A DNA stretch of 64,000 nt from Pseudomonas sp. B21-056. GTDB lineage: Bacteria; Pseudomonadota; Gammaproteobacteria; Pseudomonadales; Pseudomonadaceae. This document shows positions 8,777-15,613 of the stretch, one piece after another. The stretch is from contig NZ_CP087203.1 of the NCBI RefSeq assembly GCF_026016325.1, forward strand, positions 5,580,001 through 5,644,000, written 5' to 3'. The position numbers were made by a program, and so were the translations under genes. Position 1 is the stretch's first letter, and every line of letters begins with the position of its first letter. A model generated the notes under the pieces. It had not been told where the DNA came from, ran no database searches, and saw only the letters and a program-made list of their open reading frames with translations.

Positions 8777-9010
8777 GTGATCAAAAAAGCGAGAATACTA
8801 CGCCAGGGCTCCCAATTCGAAGCCCGCTCCATCGCTTGGGATTTTGCCTCCCTCTCCGTAGGACAGATCTATGACTCGCCCGAGGTCGCGTCGCCACGTC
8901 ACCGGACAGTTATTTTCGTGCACGAATGATTTTTTGCATCGCCATCCGAGATGTCGCCCTGCTACAACGCCGAGCAAAAAAGTAAGTCGCTTCACTTTCT
9001 ATTGAAGGAA
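8728..9010 (+). pseudogene. Vsr mismatch-repair endonuclease remnant
   Basis: Three plus-strand pieces in different frames line up with Vsr proteins: IPEEQRASQIDHVIKKA, then PRHRTVIFVHE, and after a one-base frameshift at about 8925 FLHRHPRCRPATTPSKK. The middle and last pieces match the Vsr core (normally VIFVHGCFWHRH followed by C-x-x-ATTP). Vsr nicks T:G mismatches arising from deamination of 5-methylcytosine. Here frameshifts, a stop at 8927 and an early end around 9000 make it non-functional. The adjacent methyltransferase supports the identification. Confidence 0.7.
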
Positions 9011-9070
9011 GTTTCCTAGAAAATCCAACTTGCTTGCGCCTGACAAATACGCTGACTAGTCTTCGACCGT

Positions 9071-9295
9071 CACTGCCAATTCAGTGACCGGGTTTAGCAG
9101 CCCGCCGTTTGATTAGGCGCAAAGCGCCCCCAATTGCATGGCGCTTTTTTATGGCCACAACTTTATGGTGGCCGTGCGCAGGGCACCCTCGGGTGCGCCG
9201 GGTTCCTAATCACCGGTCTGCTAACCTGCAAACGGCCGCCACCCCATCGTTTAGCAGCGACGGTGACGGCTCCTCAGTTGATTAGGAGATGCACC
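9071..9295 (+). ncRNA. Structured 5' leader of the DUF3077 gene (copy 1)
   Basis: The leader holds, in order: a CACTG/CAGTG hairpin; TTTAGCAG (9093-9100); a terminator-like hairpin (9122-9150); a long helix GGTGG..CCGT..GCAGG pairing with CCTGC..ACGG..CCACC (9167-9243) capped by GCACC-CTCG-GGTGC; CTGCTAA (9218-9224); a second TTTAGCAG (9250-9257); and CTCCT, which can pair with the AGGAG ribosome-binding site. Leaders 2 and 3 (11547 and 13277) have the same order with compensatory base changes. CTGCTAA can pair with either TTTAGCAG, which suggests two exclusive folds. A regulatory RNA is inferred. Confidence 0.7.
9122..9150 (+). terminator. Intrinsic terminator inside leader 1
   Basis: AAGCGCC (9122-9128) pairs with GGCGCTT (9140-9146), followed by T residues up to 9150. 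It lies inside the leader, about 145 nt before the gene, so it would work as an attenuator. The other two leaders have different sequence at this place. Confidence 0.65.
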
Positions 9296-9667
9296 ATGAA
9301 AACATTCGGCCCACCTGCCCTGCCTGGGCAGCGTAGAAATCACCAACACGATTTTGACACTCAAAAAATTCTTGAGCATGTCAGCTCTCGGGAATCCAAT
9401 AATCCCCTTATTAACACTCTGAAAGAAACCAACACCATCCCTGCCGGTCGTGACTCGCTGTTCAACGTACGGGCAGGAGTTAGCGCTGAAGAAGCTCTGG
9501 TTCACGTGTCGTTATTACTTGGCTGCGCCATACAGGTCAGCGATGAGATTACAGAGCAAGGTAGTGGCGTCGAGCGCGGACTAATTTGGTCGATGATTCA
9601 TTCTGTGGAAATGGCTAGAGCTGTGGTGGATGCGTTGCTGGAGAGGAATACCGAAGCAGAAAACTGA
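9296..9667 (+). CDS. DUF3077-family small protein
   Basis: The 123-aa protein carries the DUF3077 core LFNVRAGVSAEEALVHVSLLLG (F-x-V-x-x-G-V-x-x-x-x-A-L) in its middle third, followed by a helical region. The family is abundant in pseudomonads, often in several copies, and has no established function. The ATG at 9296 has a good ribosome-binding site (AGGAG, 7 nt upstream) that can be masked by CTCCT in the leader. It is probably regulated through the structured leader. Confidence 0.8.
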   Translation: MKTFGPPALPGQRRNHQHDFDTQKILEHVSSRESNNPLINTLKETNTIPAGRDSLFNVRAGVSAEEALVHVSLLLGCAIQVSDEITEQGSGVERGLIWSMIHSVEMARAVVDALLERNTEAEN

Positions 9668-9685
9668 ATGGAGTGACCGTGTCGT

Positions 9686-9716
9686 CTCATTAGCGAGTCA
9701 CCAACTCGCTAATGAG
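9686..9716. other. Perfect 13-bp hairpin after the DUF3077 gene
   Basis: CTCATTAGCGAGT and its exact complement ACTCGCTAATGAG are separated by 5 nt. There is no long T-run, so it is a weak terminator or an mRNA 3'-end stabiliser. Confidence 0.55.
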
Positions 9717-9733
9717 CTGAAAATATTTACTGA

Positions 9734-9973
9734 ATGGCGCGCCTGGATGAAGGCCGGGAGATAATACGAGAGCTGACCGAACATTTTGTTTATCAGAGGA
9801 CGCATTCCGCCGCGGTTCAAGCCGATGCGCTGATTCACAATCACCTACCAATTACAGGACTCCTTGGCATCATGTGTTACACCGATGCAATGAAAAAGCG
9901 CATAGAACGGGACGTGGCCGCCAGGGGGCTGACGTTGCCCGCTCATGCGCGTCCGGGATGGTATTTCCAATGA
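9734..9973 (+). pseudogene. darT: DarT toxin remnant (C-terminal piece)
   Basis: The 79-aa frame matches only the C-terminus of DarT DNA ADP-ribosyltransferases: a helix with [11 protein letters not shown], then [10 protein letters not shown] at the end. The usual toxin is about 200 aa, so the N-terminal two-thirds with the NAD-binding and catalytic residues is gone. There is no ribosome-binding site before the ATG at 9734. Its stop overlaps the darG start (ATGA), the normal darT-darG junction, which supports the identification. The piece should be inactive as a toxin. Confidence 0.65.
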
Positions 9974-11064
9974 TCCGATTCACCCAAGGCAATCTTCTGG
10001 AAGCCAAAACCGAAGCCCTGGTCAACACGGTGAATACCGTGGGCGTGATGGGTAAAGGTATCGCGCTCATGTTCAAGGAGCGCTTCACGGAGAACTACCG
10101 GCTGTACTCGGCTGCCTGCAAGGCTGGCGAAGTGGCGACGGGTAAGGTTCACGTGACGGCGGTCAACGAACTGGAGGGGCCGCGCTGGATTGTGAATTTC
10201 CCGACCAAACGTCACTGGCGATCACCGTCGCAGATGGCATGGATAACCGAAGGCTTGCACGATCTGCGTCGTTTCCTGATTGAAAACGATGTGAAGTCCG
10301 TAGCGGTTCCGCCGTTAGGTGCGGGTAACGGTGGTTTGAAGTGGCCGGAGGTTCGCGAACAGATTGTTGATGCGTTGAGTGATCTGGACGTCGACGTGCT
10401 GGTGTTCGAGCCGTCCAATCAGTATCTGAATGTCGCCAAACGTAGCGGTGTGGAAAAGCTCACCCCTGCTCGAGCGCTGATAGCCGAACTGGTTCGCCGG
10501 TACTGGGTGCTTGGGATGGAATGCAGCCTACTTGAGATCCAGAAGCTGGCTTGGTTTCTTGAGCGTGCGATTGAACAGTTGCCGAATACCGAAAACCCTC
10601 TGAATCTGCAGTTCGTGGCTCATAAGTACGGGCCGTATGCCAACCGGTTGGAGCATCTACTTAATAACCTGGACGGTAGTTACCTGCATTGTGACAAGCG
10701 CATCAGTGATGCGGGTATCAGTGATGTGATCTGGTTTGACGAAGGTCGCAAAGCCTTTCTGCAAACCTATCTCCAGACAGAGGCCAAAGCGTATTCCCAG
10801 GCCTTGGAGCGCACAGTTGAGTTGATCGATGGCTTCGAGTCGCCATTCGGCATGGAATTGCTGGCGACGGTGGATTGGTTGCTGAGTCAGGAAGGGGTTT
10901 CTCCGACTGTTCCTGCCGTGCGCGAGGCGTTGAAGCATTGGGATGGCGGGGCGGGTGCGGCAACTCGTAAAAGCAAGCTGTTCGACGATCAAGCGCTTGA
11001 TATTGCCTTGAGGCGGCTCACTTCCAGTAGTTTCAGACCAGAGACGGCGACCTGCCCGGTTTAA
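9970..11064 (+). CDS. darG: DarG antitoxin (macrodomain DNA ADP-ribosylglycohydrolase)
   Basis: The 364-aa protein has an N-terminal macrodomain (residues 1-155) with [15 protein letters not shown] and PPLGAGNGG loops, and the DarG lysine (Lys80 in FPTKRHW) needed to remove ADP-ribose from thymidine in DNA. The C-terminal domain (from about 165, [17 protein letters not shown]) is the region that in DarG binds and blocks the DarT toxin. Both domains look complete, while the toxin gene upstream is reduced to a tail. The protein could still reverse DNA ADP-ribosylation by incoming or phage-associated DarT-like toxins. A shared terminator follows. Confidence 0.88.
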   Translation: MIRFTQGNLLEAKTEALVNTVNTVGVMGKGIALMFKERFTENYRLYSAACKAGEVATGKVHVTAVNELEGPRWIVNFPTKRHWRSPSQMAWITEGLHDLRRFLIENDVKSVAVPPLGAGNGGLKWPEVREQIVDALSDLDVDVLVFEPSNQYLNVAKRSGVEKLTPARALIAELVRRYWVLGMECSLLEIQKLAWFLERAIEQLPNTENPLNLQFVAHKYGPYANRLEHLLNNLDGSYLHCDKRISDAGISDVIWFDEGRKAFLQTYLQTEAKAYSQALERTVELIDGFESPFGMELLATVDWLLSQEGVSPTVPAVREALKHWDGGAGAATRKSKLFDDQALDIALRRLTSSSFRPETATCPV

Positions 11065-11129
11065 CGCCTAATTGTGCAAGTACTTCTTGCACAATTTGAG
11101 AACTCATCATTTCGGGACTCTGGATACGA

Positions 11130-11158
11130 AAAAGATCTTGCTGAGCAAGACCTTTTTT
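11130..11158. terminator. Bidirectional terminator between darG and the DUF6124 gene
   Basis: An 11-bp stem with one mismatch (AAGATCTTGCT/AGCAAGACCTT) is flanked by A-rich and T-rich tails, so it can stop transcription in both directions. Nearly the same hairpin follows the other DUF6124 copy at 12862-12890. Confidence 0.8.
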
Positions 11159-11186
11159 ATGCCAGGAGAGCCGCTAGCGCCCCGCT

Positions 11187-11546
11187 CTACCTCACCTCAA
11201 CAATATCCAAAGCCCGATTCGCCAACAGCTCACTCAACTCAATCACCTGCTGAATCCCCAGCGCCACATGCCGCCGCGATCCCTCAAGATCAAACGCCAG
11301 ATCGCCAATCATGGCATTCGCCGAGGCAAGGTTCTCACTGAGACTCGCAAGCAGACATTCAGAATCAACATCCGGAGCGATGATGAAAAGGGTGTTCGTG
11401 TTGTCGGACGTTTCTTTCTGCGGAGTGGGTTTCAGGTAGTAATCCAAGGCGCGGGTGGCGGCATCATCAAGCTTCTTGGCGTTGGCGGCTTGGCAACGGG
11501 ACTCATGATCGTCTGCCGCAGGGGGATTGGGTGTGATCTTATGCAT
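11187..11546 (-). CDS. DUF6124-family small protein, copy A
   Basis: The 119-aa protein begins MHKITPNPP and contains KKLDDAATRALDYYL, a linker, and a C-terminal helical domain (DVDSECLLASLSENL to ELLANRALDIVEVR). It is a close paralogue of the protein at 12917-13276, with an almost identical C-terminal half. The family is common in fluorescent pseudomonads and has no known function. The ATG at 11546 has an AGGAGC ribosome-binding site sitting in an AGCTCC/GGAGCT hairpin that would hide it. The gene, its long leader and its terminator form a cassette repeated at 12.9-13.5 kb. Confidence 0.8.
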   Translation of the reverse strand: MHKITPNPPAADDHESRCQAANAKKLDDAATRALDYYLKPTPQKETSDNTNTLFIIAPDVDSECLLASLSENLASANAMIGDLAFDLEGSRRHVALGIQQVIELSELLANRALDIVEVR

Positions 11547-11800
11547 AGTAAAGCTCCTAGAGTCTGTGGAGCTGTCACCGTTCGCTGCGAAACGAAGTAT
11601 TGGGTGGCAGCTGTACGCGGGTTCGCAGACCGGGACTCTAGGGACCGGCAGACCCGAAGGCCTCCCACGCACAGCCACCGCTGACGAAACACAGACGAAG
11701 ACATCTGCGTTCGAGGGTGACGTTGTGCGCCTAGAGATCCGGGCTGCGAAACCCGATCACTGATGAGCAGTGACAGGACTCAAACTACCGACGCAACCCA
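11547..11800 (-). ncRNA. Structured 5' leader of DUF6124 copy A (leader 2)
   Basis: It has the same order as leader 1, read on the minus strand: CACTG/CAGTG hairpin, TTTCGCAG, long helix GGTGG..CTGTGCGTGGG with CCCGCGTACAG..CCACC capped by AGGCC-TTCG-GGTCT, CTGCGAA, TTTCGCAG, then AGCTCC/GGAGCT over the ribosome-binding site. All three TTAGCAG/CTGCTAA segments of the other leaders are changed together here to TTCGCAG/CTGCGAA, which is strong evidence for base pairing among them. Confidence 0.72.
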
Positions 11801-11804
11801 AGGC

Positions 11805-11857
11805 GCACAAGCCGGCGGATTCTGGCGTAGTTGTAGGCAATGGCGCAAGGCGGTGTC
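11805..11857. repeat. AAGCCGGCGGATTCTGG element, copy 1
   Basis: About 50 bp directly upstream of leader 2, repeated almost exactly at 13530-13580 upstream of leader 3 and less exactly at 15392-15442. It probably belongs to the duplicated cassette and may contain its promoter. Confidence 0.65.
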
Positions 11858-12029
11858 AGCCGCTCCTAACCCAAGAGTGCCAGTAAAAACCCACTGCGAT
11901 CCAGCAATCGGGTTCCGATGTGGATGTTCAGTAGTTTGAGTGCCCAACCATGCGCAGTGGCACTCTGGGGTAGGCCCGGCGTCGCGGTGTGTCTTTCAGT
12001 CGGGTCAATGGCTGCTTTGCCGATATCAG

Positions 12030-12510
12030 TCATTTGAGTATTTCCCAGAGCCCCTTCTTTGTTAGGCCAACATGCCGGATCATCCCAACTGCTCGCAGCT
12101 TGTTGAGATGATATTTGATGCCATCCACGCTCAGGCCGAGCCGCGTTGCAATTCACGCCTGGTTGTCGTCGGTTGCTGACGTAACAGAGCCAGAATTTTC
12201 CCCGGCACCGTTTCCGAGCTGATTTCTTGGGTAGTTTCTTGGGTAGTTTCTTGGGTAGTTTCTTGGGTAGTTTCTTGGGTAATCAGCGTATCGCCGTCGG
12301 TGCTTCCCTCAATACCCCTCGTTTCTCACACAAGGCCTCGGCGAGTTGCGCCGACTCCGCTCGAACGGCAAGCATCAATCCCGACAGACTGGTGTCGAAC
12401 AGCACCGCAGGTATACCGTGCTTGCGGCACTCACTTTTTCAATGCTGCGTCTCCAGGACTCTACGTAACCAGCACGGAAAAATGCCGAAGCCGTGCTTGT
12501 TAGCTGATTT
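12030..12510 (-). pseudogene. AlbA/Schlafen-type ATP-binding (RecG-like) protein remnant
   Basis: Reading the minus strand in shifting frames gives AFFRAGYVESW and IEK, then KHGIP, the end of the ATP-binding domain of AlbA_2/RecG-like proteins. Next come five TQET repeats (12223-12282), and after a one-base loss near 12150 the winged helix LGLSVDGIKYHLNKLRAVG ending LTKKGLWEILK with a stop at 12034. This is the usual C-terminal order of the family (ATP-binding domain, repetitive linker, winged helix). The N-terminal DNA-binding part is absent and several frameshifts are present, so the gene is dead. Confidence 0.65.
12223..12282. repeat. Tandem repeat, 12 bp x 5
   Basis: TTTCTTGGGTAG is repeated five times (the last unit ends AA). 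On the minus strand it encodes the T-Q-E-T linker of the pseudogene. A repeat of this kind can change copy number by slippage. Confidence 0.95.
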
Positions 12511-12524
12511 GAACACCTGAAGCA

Positions 12525-12788
12525 CTACTCAGAAGCTTCCGAACGCTGCTCGGCAAGAATGTCCTCAACCGTGCGTTCATGACCGGCTTTTACCAACTTC
12601 AAGCTGTACCCGGCCGCTTCCAGTAATCGGATAAGGGCCGAAACGCTCATGTCGCCCTTCGCCATCGTTTCCATACGCGCCACCGTCGAACGTGATACGC
12701 CGGCACGGCGGGCTAAAGCATCCTGGCTCAGTCGGGACTCACTTCGAGCCTGTTTCAACATCTCGGCCACATCAAACAGGGTGGTCAT
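12525..12788 (-). CDS. XRE/HipB-like antitoxin-type regulator
   Basis: The 87-aa protein has a classical helix-turn-helix (LSQDALARRAGVSRSTVARME, about residues 21-41) and the C-terminal extension seen in HipB-like and other toxin-antitoxin regulators. The ATG at 12788 has AAGGGC upstream; an ATG at 12809 would add 7 residues. The next gene downstream should be a toxin such as HipA, but only the AlbA-like pseudogene is found, so it is an orphan. It could repress its own promoter or act in trans on other modules. Confidence 0.75.
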   Translation of the reverse strand: MTTLFDVAEMLKQARSESRLSQDALARRAGVSRSTVARMETMAKGDMSVSALIRLLEAAGYSLKLVKAGHERTVEDILAEQRSEASE

Positions 12789-12861
12789 TTTGTAGCCCTT
12801 GAGCATCAAAAACAGTTGAATGGACGGCCGCTGTAGCCTCCGAGCATCAATGCCTGCGCAT

Positions 12862-12890
12862 GAAAAAGGTCCTGCTTAGCAAGACCTTAT
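12862..12890 (-). terminator. Terminator of DUF6124 copy B
   Basis: An AAGGTCCTGCT/AGCAAGACCTT stem, with T residues following on the minus strand. It is nearly identical to the hairpin at 11130-11158. Confidence 0.75.
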
Positions 12891-12916
12891 TCATACCTGA
12901 GGAAAGCGAATCCGCT

Positions 12917-13276
12917 CTACCTCACCTCAACAATATCCAAAGCCCGATTAGCCAACAGCTCACTCAACTCAATCACCTGCAAAATCCCCAACGCCACATG
13001 CCGTCTTGACCCTTCCAGATCAAACGCCAAGTCATTGATCATGGCATTCGCCGAAGCCAGGCTTTCGCTGAGGTTCGCAAGCAGACATTCAGAATCAACA
13101 TCCGGCGCGATAAGAAACAGCGGGTGAGCGTTGTCGGACGTTTCTTTCTCAGGTGCGGGCTTCAGGTAGAAGTCCAACGCTCGCGCAGCAGCGTCGTCGA
13201 GCTTCTTGTTTCGGGCCGATTGGGCGCGGGAGACGGTTTCGTCGGTCGATGGGGGATTCGGAGTAACTTTTGCCAT
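12917..13276 (-). CDS. DUF6124-family small protein, copy B
   Basis: The 119-aa protein (MAKVTPNPP, KKLDDAAARALDFYL, C-terminal ELLANRALDIVEVR) is a paralogue of the protein at 11187-11546; the last 50 residues differ at few positions while the N-terminus has diverged. The ATG at 13276 has AGGAAG upstream. With its leader and terminator it forms the second copy of a duplicated cassette of about 650 bp, separated from the first by the XRE gene and the AlbA-like remnant. Confidence 0.8.
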   Translation of the reverse strand: MAKVTPNPPSTDETVSRAQSARNKKLDDAAARALDFYLKPAPEKETSDNAHPLFLIAPDVDSECLLANLSESLASANAMINDLAFDLEGSRRHVALGILQVIELSELLANRALDIVEVR

Positions 13277-13525
13277 TGTCTTGCTTCCTGTAGTAGGAGC
13301 CATCACCCCTTCGCTGCTAAACGATGGGTGGCAGCTGTGCGCAGGTTAGCAGACCGGGGAAACAAGAAACCGGCGCGTCCGGGGACGCCCTGCGCACAGC
13401 CACCATCAAGTGCAGGATGGGATTCCTGACTGGATGACGCCTTGCACATCTTGTTTCACCAAGGGCTGCTAAACCCGATCACTGATGAGCAGTGACAGGA
13501 CTCAAACTACCGACGCGGCCCAAGG
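13277..13525 (-). ncRNA. Structured 5' leader of DUF6124 copy B (leader 3)
   Basis: The minus-strand order is CACTG/CAGTG hairpin, TTTAGCAG, long helix GGTGG..CTGTGCGCAGG with CCTGCGCACAG..CCACC (a perfect 11-bp inner helix), capped by GCGTC-CCCG-GACGC, then CTGCTAA and a second TTTAGCAG, and a weaker CCT/AGG pairing over the ribosome-binding site. The cap and helix differ from leaders 1 and 2 by paired substitutions. Confidence 0.72.
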
Positions 13526-13529
13526 CGCA

Positions 13530-13580
13530 CAAGCCGGCGGATTCTGGCGTAGTTGTAGGCAATGGCGCAAGGCGGTGTCG
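13530..13580. repeat. AAGCCGGCGGATTCTGG element, copy 2
   Basis: Almost identical to 11805-11857 and in the same position upstream of its leader. Confidence 0.65.
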
Positions 13581-13757
13581 GCAAGCTGAAGGGTCTTGTC
13601 GGAGTCCCACATCGGAGAGTAAACAAGTTATGAAATCTAGAGCGCTACTGCAGGGAGCAGCGCTTATGTCGCTGGCGACGACATGAGGGTGGAGCGTGTC
13701 GTCGAAATGGAGTTTTTGCGACATGACAGGCTTCTGCACAGTTGAACGTTTGAAGAT

Positions 13758-13949
13758 TTACCGACAGTCACAGCTGGTCGGTCTGGTAGAAAATTCGGAG
13801 ATACCGATTTTTCTCATCACCTGTTCCGGCCCCCGTTCGCCTTCCTCGAAAACGCTCTTGATGTGCTCAATAGTCGACTTGGCCTTGCCAAACAGCTCCG
13901 CCATCAGCTCTTGGGTCAGCCAAACCGTATAGATGAGAAGTGCGGACGA
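13758..13949 (-). pseudogene. RhuM-family (virulence RhuM) N-terminal remnant
   Basis: The minus-strand frame contains VWLTQELMAELFGKAKSTI, EHIKSVFEEGE and VMRKIGISEF, the N-terminal helix-turn-helix region of RhuM-like proteins (normally WLTQ..MAELF...ISEHI..IFEEGEL). The rest of the protein, usually about 330 aa, is missing. RhuM genes are often lodged in type I restriction operons. About 200 nt further upstream on the same strand (14150-14205) lies GWELKDVEKTFVAQL, which could be a scrap of an HsdR N-terminus; this second call is weak. Confidence 0.55.
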
Positions 13950-14081
13950 GCGACATCGCGGGCAAGCCTTACTCCCGCAAGGGTTTGGCTTGGTTGAGGG
14001 TTGGGTTGGCTGGCCCCTTCGCGGGCAAGCCCCACAATTGGATTGGGATATGGCTGCAATAGATAGGTCGGCTGTCAGGCC

Positions 14082-14105
14082 GTCTCGCGAGCAGGCTCGC
14101 TCCCC
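14082..14105. repeat. REP palindrome (variant)
   Basis: CTCGCGAGCAGGCTCGCTCC, the genus-typical REP core with altered flanks. Confidence 0.85.
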
Positions 14106-14231
14106 AGGTGAGTCCAGGTCCGGCCGGAAAACAGGTCGGCCGTTAGGCCGGTAACTGAGCCACAAAGGTTTTTTCGACGTCTTTCAGCTCCCAGCCCACG
14201 GTTTACCCCTTTAATCCAGTTCAGGCGTGTA

Positions 14232-14263
14232 TGGGCTCATAGAGGCTCATAGAAGCTCATAGA
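14232..14263. repeat. Short tandem repeat, GCTCATAGAR x 3
   Basis: Three near-identical 10-bp units in a row, in non-coding DNA. Confidence 0.85.
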
Positions 14264-14353
14264 ATTTTTAGCCGAGCTTATAGACCGACCAGCGTCGTTC
14301 GGGCTTGCTCGCGGCGGCGGTGGGTCAGTTGGGTTGGTGTTGGCGGGTGGATC

Positions 14354-14384
14354 GCTATCGCGAGCAGGCTCGCTCCCACAGGGG
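14354..14384. repeat. REP palindrome
   Basis: GCTATCGCGAGCAGGCTCGC followed by TCCCACAGGGG, the full REP consensus of this genome. Confidence 0.93.
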
Positions 14385-14421
14385 ATTGGGGGTGGCTTGG
14401 GGTCGGTATCGATGCTTGGGG

Positions 14422-15183
14422 CTATTTGTAGCTGTAGGTGTGCGAGCCATGTTTATCGACGTAATTCAGGACGATGCCGGGCTCCCAGCGCTTTATTCGA
14501 AAGGTGGCGGCATCGGCGTTGATCGCTACGCCATCCAGGAACACGGTCTTGCTGTTGCGTGCGATGACGTGTTGGCCCTGTCGGCACGAGGCACCGCTGC
14601 CATAGGGTTTGGATGCGATGATCCGGAATCCTTTTGCCGAGCCGACAATCTTGCCTCGGTGATAGAGGTTACGAACATCCATCAGCAGATACTCGTCCAC
14701 GACTTTCAGCGAGGCGATGTCTACTGGTGCCGCAGTGGTGTTGTTATCGGTCCGTTCGCCATCGTAGTAGAGGCTTTCCTGGTCAGCCGCGAAGGTCATC
14801 CCCGCGAAAGGCTGGATAAAACTGGCGGCATGCACCGTCGGTGTACCTGCGGGATTCTTGAGTTGGGTTCCCTTGTAGAAAACATTGTTGCCGTCGGTGT
14901 AGTAACTGGGGCGTTGAAGAGGTCCGCCGTCACGCCATGGGCCGGTGTTGTCGGTTTGAGCGGGCGTATGAGGACTCGCCAGGTGGAAACGTGAGACATC
15001 GACGCCCTCGACGTTATTGATCAATGTGGCCTCTATCGCTCCCGCCCTTCCGGGAGTCACCCATTGGTAGACCAGTTGGCCGTTGACCAGGGCGTATTGC
15101 TGTTCAACCGGCGCAGGGCTGCAGGCTTGGGCCAGATGGCAGGAAAGCAGGCAGGTTGCAGCGACGTAGCGAATGAGGGTCAT
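14422..15183 (-). CDS. DKNYY-family exported protein
   Basis: The 253-aa protein begins with a signal sequence (MTLIRYVAATCLLSC). LLSC could be a lipobox, or cleavage could follow AQA. The rest has repeated units with aromatic pairs (DGNNVFYKG, DQESLYYDGE, DVRNLYHRGK, RNSKTVFLDG), typical of DKNYY repeats that form beta-propeller-like periplasmic or surface domains. No enzymatic role is known for the family. It stands alone between remnants, with repeats on both sides and normal codon use, so it is probably still functional. Confidence 0.75.
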   Translation of the reverse strand: MTLIRYVAATCLLSCHLAQACSPAPVEQQYALVNGQLVYQWVTPGRAGAIEATLINNVEGVDVSRFHLASPHTPAQTDNTGPWRDGGPLQRPSYYTDGNNVFYKGTQLKNPAGTPTVHAASFIQPFAGMTFAADQESLYYDGERTDNNTTAAPVDIASLKVVDEYLLMDVRNLYHRGKIVGSAKGFRIIASKPYGSGASCRQGQHVIARNSKTVFLDGVAINADAATFRIKRWEPGIVLNYVDKHGSHTYSYK

Positions 15184-15214
15184 CGTTGGTCCGTTCCTGT
15201 CTTTGAGCCGCTGC

Positions 15215-15391
15215 TTATAAACGCCGAGTCATCAGGCATTGCTCTTTCCCCCAGGCCTCGAAGCGCTCCAACTCTTCCCAGCCAAGCTTGGCGTAGTAAT
15301 GACTTTGACGGTGGGTGTGCAGGTACAAGGTGGTGAATCCAGCCTCTTTCGCATGGTGACAAATGCCTTCGATCAACTGCGGGTCGAGGCG
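15215..15391 (-). pseudogene. GNAT acetyltransferase remnant (C-terminal)
   Basis: About 55 residues match the end of GNAT acetyltransferases: HHAKEAGFTTLYLHTHRQSH then YYAKLGWEELERFEAW. The N-terminal two-thirds with most of the acetyl-CoA fold is missing. The break coincides with the third copy of the AAGCCGGCGGATTCTGG element, which suggests that insertion or recombination of that element truncated the gene. Confidence 0.65.
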
Positions 15392-15442
15392 TATAAGTCG
15401 GCGGATTCTGGCTTGGTTGGGAGAGGTGGCGCAAGGCGGTGT
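15392..15442. repeat. AAGTCGGCGGATTCTGG element, copy 3
   Basis: A diverged copy of the element at 11805 and 13530, here without a DUF6124 gene and abutting the GNAT fragment. Confidence 0.55.
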
Positions 15443-15444
15443 GA

Positions 15445-15458
15445 GGGGGGGGGGGGGG
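15445..15458. repeat. Poly-G tract (14 G)
   Basis: Fourteen consecutive G residues in non-coding DNA between repeat elements. It is prone to slippage and also to sequencing error. Confidence 0.9.
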
Positions 15459-15460
15459 TT

Positions 15461-15552
15461 GTCATGTCGTCGAAAGTCGATTTTGAGTACATGTTTCGTT
15501 GTCATGTCGTCAAAAGTCGATTTCGAGTACACGTTTCATCGTCATGTCGTGG
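15461..15552. repeat. 40-bp direct repeats
   Basis: Units starting GTCATGTCGTCGAAAGTCGA at 15461 and, with few changes, at 15501; a third start at 15541 breaks down after about 12 bp. A related fragment (GTGTCGTCGAAATGGAG) occurs near 13698. Confidence 0.85.
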
Positions 15553-15613
15553 GTAGCGACATGAGAATGGGATGTGGCGGTGGGTCAGTTGGGTTGATGG
15601 TGGCTGATGGATT

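Larger units (their letters stand above)
13950..14421. other. Repeat-rich gene-free stretch
   Basis: It contains two REP palindromes, a short tandem repeat (14232-14263) and the possible HsdR scrap (14150-14205). No gene was recognised. Confidence 0.5.

Noticed and set aside
9686..9716. Attachment site or transposon end
   Set aside because: A single hairpin with no recombinase and no matching direct repeat nearby.
12223..12282. CRISPR-like array
   Set aside because: The 12-bp units are directly adjacent without spacers and encode a TQET linker.
15461..15552. CRISPR array made of 40-bp repeats
   Set aside because: The units are contiguous, only two are complete, there are no spacers, and no cas gene is in the window.
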